6,209 bases of DNA from assembly GCA_013202335.1 (NCBI GenBank), contig JABMQR010000079.1:1-6209 (forward strand), written 5' to 3'. The notes beneath the pieces were generated by a model, which saw only the letters and a list, made by a program, of their open reading frames with translations, was not told where the DNA came from and did no database searches. This document shows, piece by piece, positions 1-6,135 of the stretch; the stretch's first letter is position 1; the number at the start of each line of letters is the position of its first letter. The DNA comes from Bacteroidota bacterium (GTDB taxonomy: Bacteria; Spirochaetota; Spirochaetia; JABMQR01). The position numbers and the translations under genes were made by a program.

Positions 1-674
1 ATTTGCCAGAGGCGGTAATGAATTATATAAGCCTTCTGGGTTGGGCTTACGATGATAAAACAGAATTTTTTACCCGTGAGGAACTGGAGAAAGTCTTCAG
101 TCTTGAAAAAATTAATAAAGCACCCGGTGTATTTGATTATAAAAAACTTGATTGGTTTAATGGAATGTATATACGGCAGAAATCAGCTGCTGAGTTAAGA
201 GAGCTGATTATTCCTTTTCTGGTTCGGGACGGAGTTCTTTCGAATCCCCCAACTGATGATCAGGAAAAGATCATAGGAAATATGATTCCATTGATTCATG
301 AACGAATGAAAAAATTGAGCGATGTTTCAGAGATGACCAGATTCCTTTTTCAGGATATTGAAACACCAAATCCTGAAGATGTTATTCCCAAAAAAGCAGA
401 TGCAGCAAAGGCTCTTGAAATTCTACATCTTTCCAAGGATCTATTATCGGTTCTTTGGGACCAGGGAGATGGCGAAGCAGATATGGAGCAGTTATTCAGG
501 GATACAGCTGAGAAAATTGGGGTGGGGCTTGGTGCCTTATTAATGCCGATTCGGGCAGCTGTAACGGGAAGTAGAATTTCCCCGCCGTTATTTGAGTCGG
601 TTAAGCTGCTGGGAAAAGATAAAACATTAGAAAGAATTAATAGAACAATACAAAAATTGGAACAAGAGGTGTAA
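1..674 (+). CDS. gltX: Glutamyl-tRNA synthetase, C-terminal part (5' end outside window)
   Basis: Class I aminoacyl-tRNA synthetase that charges tRNA-Glu with glutamate in the cytoplasm. About 223 codons are present. The reading frame is open to the left edge, so the TTG at position 3 is an internal Leu codon and not a start. The first visible residues, LPEAVMNYISLLGW, are the helix that normally follows the KMSKS-type loop of GluRS; the HIGH and KMSKS motifs must therefore lie upstream. Further family landmarks are the FFTREELEKVFSLEKINKAP stretch (about residues 22-41 here) and KLDWFNGMYIR. The remainder is the helical anticodon-binding domain, including a typical late GALLMPIRAAVTG segment. 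The visible part is close to the expected C-terminal half of a roughly 480-500 residue enzyme. The stop is 3 bases before glyS, so the two are almost certainly co-transcribed. Whether it also charges tRNA-Gln cannot be judged from this part. Confidence 0.93.
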   Translation, partial: LPEAVMNYISLLGWAYDDKTEFFTREELEKVFSLEKINKAPGVFDYKKLDWFNGMYIRQKSAAELRELIIPFLVRDGVLSNPPTDDQEKIIGNMIPLIHERMKKLSDVSEMTRFLFQDIETPNPEDVIPKKADAAKALEILHLSKDLLSVLWDQGDGEADMEQLFRDTAEKIGVGLGALLMPIRAAVTGSRISPPLFESVKLLGKDKTLERINRTIQKLEQEV

Positions 675-677
675 TGC

Positions 678-2003
678 ATGAGCAAAGTAACTATGGAAAA
701 AATCGTATCTCTCTGCAAAAGAAGAGGCTTTGTCTATCAATCAAGTGAAATCTATGGTGGTCTTTCAGGTGCATGGGATTACGGTCCTCTTGGCGTAGAG
801 CTTAAAAACCGTGTCAGAGATTTTTGGTGGAGAGAAATGACACAGCTGCATGATAATATTGTTGGACTGGATGCTGCAATTATGATGCACCCGAAAGTGT
901 GGGAAGCCTCAGGTCATGTTGCAAATTTTTCAGATCCCATGGTTGACTGCCGGAAGTGTAACTCACGATTCAGAGCAGACCATATAAATCTGGAAGCGGC
1001 ATGCCCTGTATGCGGCAATAAAGATACATTTACAGAACCCAGGGAATTTAACCTGATGTTCTCTACCCATTTGGGTCCGGTAAAAGATGATGCAAGTATT
1101 GTATATCTGCGTCCGGAAACAGCACAGGGGATATTTGTTAATTTTAAGAATGTAATCCAGACAAGCCGGGTTAAGATACCCTTTGGTATTGCTCAGGTGG
1201 GAAAAGCTTTCAGAAATGAGGTTACCACGAAAAATTTTATCTTCCGCACCTGTGAGTTTGAGCAGATGGAGATGCAGTTTTTTGTAAAACCCGGTGATGA
1301 GGATGAGTGGTTTTCCTTTTGGAAGCAGTCAAGAATTGATTATTACAATACTCTTGGTATAAACAGCGAAAAACTCCGTTTTCATGAGCATGGACCAAAA
1401 GAGCTTGCCCACTATGCGAAAGAGGCTATTGATATTGAATTTGAATTTCCCATGGGATGGCAGGAACTTGAAGGAATACACTCAAGAACGGATTTTGACT
1501 TAAAAAAACATCAGGAATTTACCGGGAAGGAACAAAACTATCTGGATCCGCAGACAAATGAACGGTATGTACCCTTTGTTGTTGAGACATCAGCCGGTCT
1601 GACCCGATCTGTACTTATGGTACTGTCAGACGCATATGAAGAGGAAGTGCTTGAGGGGGGCGATTCCCGGGTTGTCATGCATTTTCACCCAGCAATAGCA
1701 CCAGTCACAGCCGCTGTACTGCCCCTTGTTAAAAAGGACGGAATTGCCGATTTAGCGCATGAGATTGAGAAAGAGCTGCGAAATGATTTTACTACTTTCT
1801 ATGATCAGTCAGGCGCAATCGGCCGAAGGTATCGACGTATGGATGAAATTGGTACCCCGTTCTGTATTACTGTTGATTATGAATCAAAAGATGACAGAAC
1901 TGTTACATTACGGTTTCGTGATTCTATGAAACAGGTAAGAGTCCCCATAGAGGAGCTTGCCCAGAGAATCAGGAATGAGATAAAAGAGTATTCACGAGCG
2001 TAA
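678..2003 (+). CDS. glyS: Glycyl-tRNA synthetase, single-chain (alpha2) type
   Basis: Class II synthetase that attaches glycine to tRNA-Gly, acting as a cytosolic homodimer. The 441-residue length is normal for the bacterial/eukaryotic-like single-chain form, as opposed to the separate GlyQ and GlyS subunits. The N-terminus MEKIVSLCKRRGFVYQSSEI and GAWDYGPLG (residues 31-39) are diagnostic. A zinc ribbon is visible as C91-x2-C94 and C109-x2-C112. RPETAQGIF (145-153), the motif 2 region FRNEVTTKNFIFRTCEFEQME (179-199) and the motif 3 region ETSAGLTRSVLMVL (303-316) form the catalytic core. Residues from about 340 onward (HPAIAPVTAAVLPL to the end) are the anticodon-binding domain. The ATG is supported by AGAGGTG at 665-671, which overlaps the end of gltX and ends 6 bases before the start. 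No key residue appears to be missing. tyrS follows after a 42-base gap. Confidence 0.96.
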   Translation: MSKVTMEKIVSLCKRRGFVYQSSEIYGGLSGAWDYGPLGVELKNRVRDFWWREMTQLHDNIVGLDAAIMMHPKVWEASGHVANFSDPMVDCRKCNSRFRADHINLEAACPVCGNKDTFTEPREFNLMFSTHLGPVKDDASIVYLRPETAQGIFVNFKNVIQTSRVKIPFGIAQVGKAFRNEVTTKNFIFRTCEFEQMEMQFFVKPGDEDEWFSFWKQSRIDYYNTLGINSEKLRFHEHGPKELAHYAKEAIDIEFEFPMGWQELEGIHSRTDFDLKKHQEFTGKEQNYLDPQTNERYVPFVVETSAGLTRSVLMVLSDAYEEEVLEGGDSRVVMHFHPAIAPVTAAVLPLVKKDGIADLAHEIEKELRNDFTTFYDQSGAIGRRYRRMDEIGTPFCITVDYESKDDRTVTLRFRDSMKQVRVPIEELAQRIRNEIKEYSRA

Positions 2004-2005
2004 CT

Positions 2006-2027
2006 AGCTCCATGTAAGCATGGATCT
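2006..2027 (+). other. Small hairpin between glyS and tyrS
   Basis: TCCATG (2009-2014) and CATGGA (2019-2024) form a perfect 6-bp stem with a TAAG loop. After one C/T mismatch, AG (2006-2007) pairs with CT (2026-2027). It starts 2 bases after the glyS stop and precedes the tyrS Shine-Dalgarno sequence. No T-run follows, so it is not an intrinsic terminator. It could be a minor mRNA processing or stability element, or chance. Confidence 0.35.
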
Positions 2028-2045
2028 GAATCTGGAGAATAAATA

Positions 2046-3311
2046 ATGAATAAAGCACTGAAAGTACTCCGCGATCGCGGATTTATAAAACAATGTACTG
2101 ATCTCGATGCCCTCGATTCGTTGATGAGTGAAAAACCGATAACTTTTTATATTGGTGTAGATGCAACCGGAAACAGCCTCCATATCGGGCATGTGGTTCC
2201 TTTTTATGCTATGCACCATATGCAGGAAGCCGGACATAACCCAATTGCTCTGATTGGCGGTGGAACAACCATGATTGGTGATCCATCCGGCAAGACTGAA
2301 ATGCGGAAAATGCTTACTATTGAGCAAATTCGGGAAAACTCCGAATCAATTAAAAATCAGCTGGGCAGTGTCGTCGATTTTTCTCCTGAAAGAGAAGAAG
2401 GAAAGGCACTCATGCTTAACAACTATGATTGGCTTGGCGGACTAAATTATATTGAGTTTTTACGGGATATAGGGAAACACTTTTCCGTTAACCGTATGCT
2501 CACCTTTGAATCGTATAAACAGCGGCTGGAACGCGGACTCTCATTTATCGAATTTAACTATCAATTGCTGCAATCCTACGATTTTCTCACCCTCTACAAG
2601 GATCACGAATGTCGACTCCAGATGGGGGGCGATGACCAATGGGGGAATATTGTAGCCGGTGTTGATTTGACAAGACGTGTAGAAAGCGGCGAGGTGTATG
2701 GGCTGACATTTCCCCTGATCACCCGTTCCGATGGGAAAAAGATGGGAAAATCAGAGAAAGGGGCAGTTTTTCTGGATCCTGAAATATTCTCACCCTATGA
2801 CTTCTATCAGTACTGGCGTAACGTTGCAGATGCAGATGTAATTAAATTCCTCAAATTGTTTACCTTCCTTCCTTTGGCTGAGATTGATGAGATGGGCGAT
2901 TTGCAGGGGGCAGATATTAATCGTGCAAAAGAGATTCTTGCCTATGAGCAGACAAAGATCATCCATGGACAGGAGGAGGCTGATAAAGCTCTTGCAGCTG
3001 CCAAGGCAGCTTTTACCACCGGACCAGTTGGCGGTGGAGATAAAGATGCAATCCCTTCTCTGGAAATTACTGCTGATGAACTTGCAGCGGGTATCCCGGT
3101 GATGGTTCTATTCTCTAAGACTGATCTTTGTGCCTCTCTGAGCGAAGCCAGGAGATTGGTGCAGCAGGGTGGGGCGAATGTGAATGATGCCAAGGTTGAA
3201 TCAATTGATTCAGTTATAGATTCATCATGGCTAAAAGATGGTGAACTTATGCTAAGAGCCGGGAAGAAGCGGTATTTTAGGATAATTGTATTAGAAAGGA
3301 TAGGTAGATGA
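2046..3311 (+). CDS. tyrS: Tyrosyl-tRNA synthetase
   Basis: Class I synthetase that charges tRNA-Tyr with tyrosine in the cytoplasm. The 421-residue length matches bacterial TyrRS. YIGVDATGNSLHIGH (residues 35-49) carries the HIGH motif at 46-49 and the tyrosine-binding first strand. IGDPSGKTEMR (77-87), NYQLLQSYDF (171-180) and GGDDQWGNI (194-202) are further active-site segments. KMGKS at 232-236 is the second ATP-binding loop. Residues from about 350 (VMVLFSKTDLCASLSEARRLVQQGG) to the end form the S4-like RNA-binding domain, which contacts the tRNA. The start is set by GGAG at 2034-2037, 8 bases before the ATG. The last codons overlap the next gene in an ATGA, so translation of the following binding protein is probably coupled to tyrS. 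All catalytic motifs look intact. Confidence 0.96.
   Translation: MNKALKVLRDRGFIKQCTDLDALDSLMSEKPITFYIGVDATGNSLHIGHVVPFYAMHHMQEAGHNPIALIGGGTTMIGDPSGKTEMRKMLTIEQIRENSESIKNQLGSVVDFSPEREEGKALMLNNYDWLGGLNYIEFLRDIGKHFSVNRMLTFESYKQRLERGLSFIEFNYQLLQSYDFLTLYKDHECRLQMGGDDQWGNIVAGVDLTRRVESGEVYGLTFPLITRSDGKKMGKSEKGAVFLDPEIFSPYDFYQYWRNVADADVIKFLKLFTFLPLAEIDEMGDLQGADINRAKEILAYEQTKIIHGQEEADKALAAAKAAFTTGPVGGGDKDAIPSLEITADELAAGIPVMVLFSKTDLCASLSEARRLVQQGGANVNDAKVESIDSVIDSSWLKDGELMLRAGKKRYFRIIVLERIGR
3293..3311 (+). promoter_or_regulatory. Shine-Dalgarno and ATGA stop/start junction of tyrS and the binding-protein gene
   Basis: AGAAAGGA (3293-3300) lies inside the last codons of tyrS, 7 bases before the ATG at 3308. 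The tyrS TGA (3309-3311) overlaps this ATG by 2 bases, so the coding regions share 4 bases. This fixes the start of the binding protein and is the classic arrangement for translational coupling. Confidence 0.8.
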
Positions 3312-4348
3312 ATAAAAAAGTTTTTTTGCTGGTACTTTTATGCGGATTGGTAGTGTTTTTCCCGTTATTTGCTGACGGGGTACCTGAGGGGAATGCTGAA
3401 GAAATAACGAAGCCGACCATGCAGGTAGAACCTGTTACCGTACGGCTTGCTGTTTTAAAGGGACCTACTGGTTTCGGGTATGTCCATCTCCTTGGAGATG
3501 GTGGGAAACTCGGTTTGGGAGTTACCGTTGAAGCTGAAGTACTTCCTTCTCCGACGGAAGTCACTGCAAAACTGATATCCGGAGAGCTCGACATTGCAGC
3601 ACTTCCTGCAAATCTGGCTGCTAATCTCTATAATAAAGGGATTGATATTCAGCTTGCGGCAGTAACCGGAGAGGGGATGCTCTATTTTCTTTCACGTGAC
3701 CAAAATCTTGATTTTTCTCAGCAAACTGTTGAGCTGCTGATGGCGGAAAACAAGTTTGTCCATGTACCTGCCCCGGGATCCACACCGGATCTCGTTACCC
3801 GTTATATTATGACCGGGTGGGGTGTGGAACAGGTTGCGCAGAATAACGTTCTTGATTTTTCCATAACATCACCAGCACAGCTTGCACAGATGCTGATAGC
3901 GGGTAAAATTGATTATGCTGTCCTTCCTGAACCATTTGCCTCGATGGCTGAAATGAAGAGCCCGGATATCTATAGAACAGGTGATTTACAGAAACCCTGG
4001 TTTGAGATGACCGGGATCAGTTCCTACCCCATGACTGCTCTGGTTGTACAGAATAAATTTGCAGAGAATAACACAAACGCCCTTGGGCGAATACTGCAGG
4101 CTGTTGAGGCATCGATTTCTACCGTTCTTGAAGATCCTTCAGGCGCAGCAGCACTCATTGCACAATTTGGGATTCTGAGTGCCGAACTTGCAGAACCTGC
4201 AATTCCACGATGCAGTCTGATGTATCAATCGGGAGCTGAGGCAAGAGACTCATTTGAAGTATACCTGCAGATAATGGCTGGATTAAATCCGGATTCTATA
4301 GGGGGCAAGCTGCCTGATGAGAATTTTTACGCGGGAAACGGTTACTGA
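3308..4348 (+). CDS. ABC transporter periplasmic substrate-binding protein, NMT1/SsuA-like
   Basis: Predicted solute receptor of the importer encoded with the next two genes. The 346-residue protein starts with a signal peptide: Lys3-Lys4, a hydrophobic core at about residues 5-20, and probable cleavage after Ala22 (PLFA/DG). Cys12 is preceded by LVLL, a poor lipobox, so a soluble periplasmic protein is more likely than a lipoprotein. The mature domain opens with VTVRLAVLKGPTGFGYVHL (43-61). It continues with SGELDIAALPANLAANLYNKG (91-111), PAPGSTPDLVTRYIM (154-168), GKIDYAVLPEPFASM (199-213) and a C-terminal GGKLPDENFY (332-341). These are the ligand-cleft landmarks of the nitrate/sulfonate/taurine/thiamine-precursor binding group, and specifically of a subset with a KGPTG motif. 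The substrate is not known to me for this subset. The start overlaps the tyrS stop. A 121-base gap containing an inverted repeat separates it from the permease. Confidence 0.86.
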   Translation: MNKKVFLLVLLCGLVVFFPLFADGVPEGNAEEITKPTMQVEPVTVRLAVLKGPTGFGYVHLLGDGGKLGLGVTVEAEVLPSPTEVTAKLISGELDIAALPANLAANLYNKGIDIQLAAVTGEGMLYFLSRDQNLDFSQQTVELLMAENKFVHVPAPGSTPDLVTRYIMTGWGVEQVAQNNVLDFSITSPAQLAQMLIAGKIDYAVLPEPFASMAEMKSPDIYRTGDLQKPWFEMTGISSYPMTALVVQNKFAENNTNALGRILQAVEASISTVLEDPSGAAALIAQFGILSAELAEPAIPRCSLMYQSGAEARDSFEVYLQIMAGLNPDSIGGKLPDENFYAGNGY

Positions 4349-4372
4349 GTACGATCAATGAGTACCTTGATT

Positions 4373-4433
4373 TGAAGTTTGTTTACGATAATGTGATGCT
4401 AAACAGAAGATATGTTTATCTAAACAAACTTCA
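4373..4433 (+). repeat. Intercistronic 13-bp inverted repeat with four alternating TGTTTA/TAAACA units
   Basis: TGAAGTTTGTTTA (4373-4385) and TAAACAAACTTCA (4421-4433) are perfect reverse complements, 35 bases apart. After a one-base bulge (C4386) the stem can extend by GATAA (4387-4391) with TTATC (4416-4420). The hexamer TGTTTA or its complement occurs four times in alternating orientation: 4380-4385 (+), 4400-4405 (-), 4413-4418 (+) and 4421-4426 (-). This gives a second hairpin, TAAACA-N7-TGTTTA (4400-4418), and a short DNA palindrome TGTTTA-TC-TAAACA (4413-4426). The inner and extended outer pairings use the same bases and exclude each other. There is no T-run after it, so a standard intrinsic terminator is unlikely. 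Its place between binding protein and permease suggests mRNA stabilisation or attenuation of the downstream genes; an operator is the alternative. Confidence 0.85.
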
Positions 4434-4469
4434 CAGCAGTAAGGATTTTAAACACTGGATCAACGCATT

Positions 4470-5258
4470 ATGAAAATGAAAGGTAAAGGGTTGCACAGTA
4501 CCAGCATTATTACTATTGTTTCTGCACTAATTCTGCTGATTGTGTGGTATGCAGCCGCCAGAATTATTAATCTCCCTATAATCCTGCCGACACCTTTGGA
4601 AGCATTTAAGGCTCTTATTGTATATTTGGGCACTGAATCTTTCTGGCAGGCTGTAGGGGCAACATCGATGCGTGCAGTACGGAGTTTTCTTATAACTCTG
4701 GCTGCAGGTACGGCAGCAGGGCTTGCAGCCGGCTGGATTCCCGGGGTACGGGCTGCACTCTCCCCGTTAGTTACTGTAGTACGTACTATTCCGGTTATGT
4801 CGGTTATTCTTCTGGCATTTATCTGGTTCTCAAGTGGTACTGTCCCTGTCTTTGCGGCATTCCTCATGTCTTTTCCTATTCTTTTTGAGAATGTATTTGC
4901 CGGAGTTGTTCAAACGGATAAAAAATTGCTGGAGATGGGTCAATTATACAGGCTTAATACCTCTCAACAACTGTATCATATAACAATTCCATCCCTCGTA
5001 CCGTATCTCATAGCAGGAGCCCGGGGAACTATCGGGATGACCTGGAAAGTAGTAATTGCTGCAGAGGTGTTAACGGTACCGAGAAAGGGAATAGGATCAG
5101 GCATGCAATTTTCCCAGATTAATCTTGAGACTGGTGAGGTGATGGCCTGGACGGTTGCTGCTATACTTCTCAGTGCTGCTTCGCAGGGGATTTTTAAACT
5201 TATGCTGGCTATTGTCCGCAGGAAAAGGTTTCCCGGAAGGCTGCGAAATGATTATTAA
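4470..5258 (+). CDS. ABC transporter permease, SsuC/TauC-like
   Basis: Inner-membrane subunit that would form the substrate channel as a dimer with the neighbouring ATPase. The 262-residue length is normal for the family. A short basic N-terminus (MKMKGKG) precedes a first membrane helix at about residues 12-33. The family motif LPTPLEAFKAL follows (39-49). Further hydrophobic segments lie near 70-90, 98-120, 124-146, 175-200 and 224-248. The cytoplasmic EAA-type loop that docks on the ATPase spans about 148-178 and keeps the central Gly157 and the IPSLVPYLIAG segment with Pro174. KVVIAAEVL with GIGSGM (193-212) is also typical. The ATG lacks a strong Shine-Dalgarno sequence; only GGAT at 4457-4460 is near, so initiation may be weak. 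A second in-frame ATG at 4476 is possible. It is separated from the binding-protein gene by the inverted repeat and overlaps the ATPase gene by 11 bases. Confidence 0.9.
   Translation: MKMKGKGLHSTSIITIVSALILLIVWYAAARIINLPIILPTPLEAFKALIVYLGTESFWQAVGATSMRAVRSFLITLAAGTAAGLAAGWIPGVRAALSPLVTVVRTIPVMSVILLAFIWFSSGTVPVFAAFLMSFPILFENVFAGVVQTDKKLLEMGQLYRLNTSQQLYHITIPSLVPYLIAGARGTIGMTWKVVIAAEVLTVPRKGIGSGMQFSQINLETGEVMAWTVAAILLSAASQGIFKLMLAIVRRKRFPGRLRNDY
5235..5240 (+). promoter_or_regulatory. Shine-Dalgarno sequence that decides the ATPase start
   Basis: GGAAGG lies inside the permease coding region, 7 bases before the ATG at 5248. The frame is open upstream to 5155, but those codons lack a ribosome site and extend beyond the family N-terminus. 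The 5248 start is therefore preferred. Confidence 0.8.
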
Positions 5259-5970
5259 TAACCTGACTAAAACATATAGAGCCGGGGGTAGTGACGTTGA
5301 GGTGTTTAACGGACTCTCCCTGAATATCCCCGAACAGGAAATTACCGTAATTCTCGGTCCGTCGGGATGCGGGAAAACTACCCTGCTTAATAGTATTGCC
5401 GGTTTGGCAGAGCAGGACTCTGGTGAAATCATCAGGGATGAAAGTGACTGTTCCATAAGTTTTATTTTTCAGGAACCCCGACTGCTTCCGTGGATGAGTG
5501 TATCCAGGAATATTGATCTGGTGCTTCAAAACGCTTTCCCTGACAAGAATCAGCGCAGTGAACGGATTAGTCGGTTTTTAGGTCTTGTCGGGCTTACTGA
5601 CAGCGCTGAAATGTATCCTGAGGAGTTATCAGGCGGGATGAAACAGCGGGTCTCTATTGCCCGTGCCTTTGCGTACCCTTCTAACCTGATTCTGATGGAT
5701 GAACCCTTCCAATCACTTGACCTGAAGCTGCGAATAGAATTGATTCATGAGTATACTAAGCTCTGGGACCGTGACCCCAGAACAACACTGTTGGTAACAC
5801 ACGATGTTCGTGAAGCTTTACTTCTTGCGGATACTATATTCTTACTCTCAGACCGTCCTGCAGCCGTCGTGGAGAGCTTTATAGTTAACATTGACCGTAG
5901 TAACCGTTTTCTGGGGAAAGAGGATATGCTGGCCGTTGAGCAGCGCATATATGCGGCTATGAATCTATGA
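5248..5970 (+). CDS. ABC transporter ATP-binding protein, SsuB/TauB-like
   Basis: Cytoplasmic ATPase that powers the importer formed with the upstream permease and binding protein. From the ATG at 5248 it has 240 residues, a normal size. Landmarks in order are the A-loop aromatic Tyr10 (LTKTY), Walker A GPSGCGKT (37-44), the Q-loop FQEPRLLPW (74-82), the signature LSGGMKQR (127-134), Walker B LILMDEP (147-153), the D-loop SLDL (156-159) and the H-loop VTHD with His185. The QEPRLLPW stretch is a hallmark of the nitrate/sulfonate/taurine group. The segment between Walker A and the Q-loop is short (SGEIIRDESDCSISF), and Walker B is followed by FQS instead of the commoner FGA or FSA; neither should stop activity. 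There is no extra C-terminal regulatory domain. It overlaps the permease end by 11 bases, implying coupled translation and balanced subunits. Confidence 0.93.
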   Translation: MIINNLTKTYRAGGSDVEVFNGLSLNIPEQEITVILGPSGCGKTTLLNSIAGLAEQDSGEIIRDESDCSISFIFQEPRLLPWMSVSRNIDLVLQNAFPDKNQRSERISRFLGLVGLTDSAEMYPEELSGGMKQRVSIARAFAYPSNLILMDEPFQSLDLKLRIELIHEYTKLWDRDPRTTLLVTHDVREALLLADTIFLLSDRPAAVVESFIVNIDRSNRFLGKEDMLAVEQRIYAAMNL

Positions 5971-6088
5971 GAGAAAGGGAGGCTGGAGACCGGAAACCGG
6001 AAAATGAAGAAAAAAACAGAGAGTAAGAAATTAAAATCTTCCTTTATCCCGGCCTGCTGTCTGCTGTCTTTCCCCTTCTTTTCTTGCA
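5971..6088. repeat. Purine-to-pyrimidine switch with degenerate 7-base periodicity and weak dyad symmetry
   Basis: After the ATPase stop the + strand is strongly purine-rich to about 6030, then pyrimidine-rich to 6086. In 7-base phase the first part reads GAGAAAG, GGAGGCT, GGAGACC, GGAAACC, GGAAAAT, GAAGAAA (5971-6012). The second part contains CTGCTGT twice in tandem (6054-6067), then CTTTCCC and CTTCTTT. Parts of the two halves can pair imperfectly, for example GAAGA (6006-6010) with TCTTC (6037-6041) and CCGG (5997-6000) with CCGG (6049-6052). No stable hairpin followed by a T-run is seen, so a terminator cannot be claimed. It may be a decayed heptamer-type tandem repeat. Confidence 0.4.
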
Positions 6089-6092
6089 GGGG

Positions 6093-6121
6093 TTGACAAT
6101 TCTTAGCGTACGGTTTATAAA
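6093..6121 (+). promoter_or_regulatory. Sigma70-type promoter for tRNA-Phe
   Basis: A perfect -35 box TTGACA (6093-6098) is followed after 17 bases by TATAAA (6116-6121), a 5 of 6 match to TATAAT. Transcription should begin around 6128, giving a leader of only about 8 bases before the mature tRNA. This is the best promoter-like sequence in the window and fits a strongly expressed stable RNA gene. Confidence 0.85.
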
Positions 6122-6135
6122 TTTTCTTGTTCCGT

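Noticed and set aside
2068..2081. 14-bp palindrome TCCGCGATCGCGGA near the start of tyrS, containing GCGATCGC
   Set aside because: It encodes RDRG in the conserved RDRGF N-terminal segment of TyrRS and occurs only once. A regulatory role or a HIP1-type repeat cannot be supported.
3484..3501. Inverted repeat CCATCTCC-TT-GGAGATGG in the binding-protein gene
   Set aside because: An 8-bp arm with a small spacer is expected about once by chance in this length, a 2-base loop is a poor RNA hairpin, and it lies in normal coding sequence.
4354..4371. ATCAA-N8-TTGAT, resembling an FNR-type site
   Set aside because: The half-sites point the wrong way for FNR (TTGAT-N4-ATCAA) and the spacing is wrong.
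4367..4392. Possible promoter before the permease gene: TTGATT and GATAAT
   Set aside because: The spacer is only 14 bases, the -35 box matches poorly, and the -10-like GATAAT overlaps the inverted repeat. Not enough to call.
4460..4867. Antisense open frame of 135 codons opposite the permease gene (also one of 122 codons at 350-718)
   Set aside because: Both are shadows of well-supported + strand genes with no recognisable protein features.
5155..5247. A 31-residue N-terminal extension of the ATPase from an upstream ATG
   Set aside because: It lies within the permease coding region, lacks a ribosome site and has no family similarity. The ATG at 5248 has GGAAGG at ideal spacing.
6004..6096. 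A 30-codon frame, ATG to TGA, with a Lys-rich start and a hydrophobic, lipobox-like end (FFSC-RG)
   Set aside because: There is no well-placed ribosome site. The frame follows the purine/pyrimidine repeat and its stop lies inside the -35 box of the tRNA promoter. It is too short to have a mature part and is probably a by-product of the composition switch.
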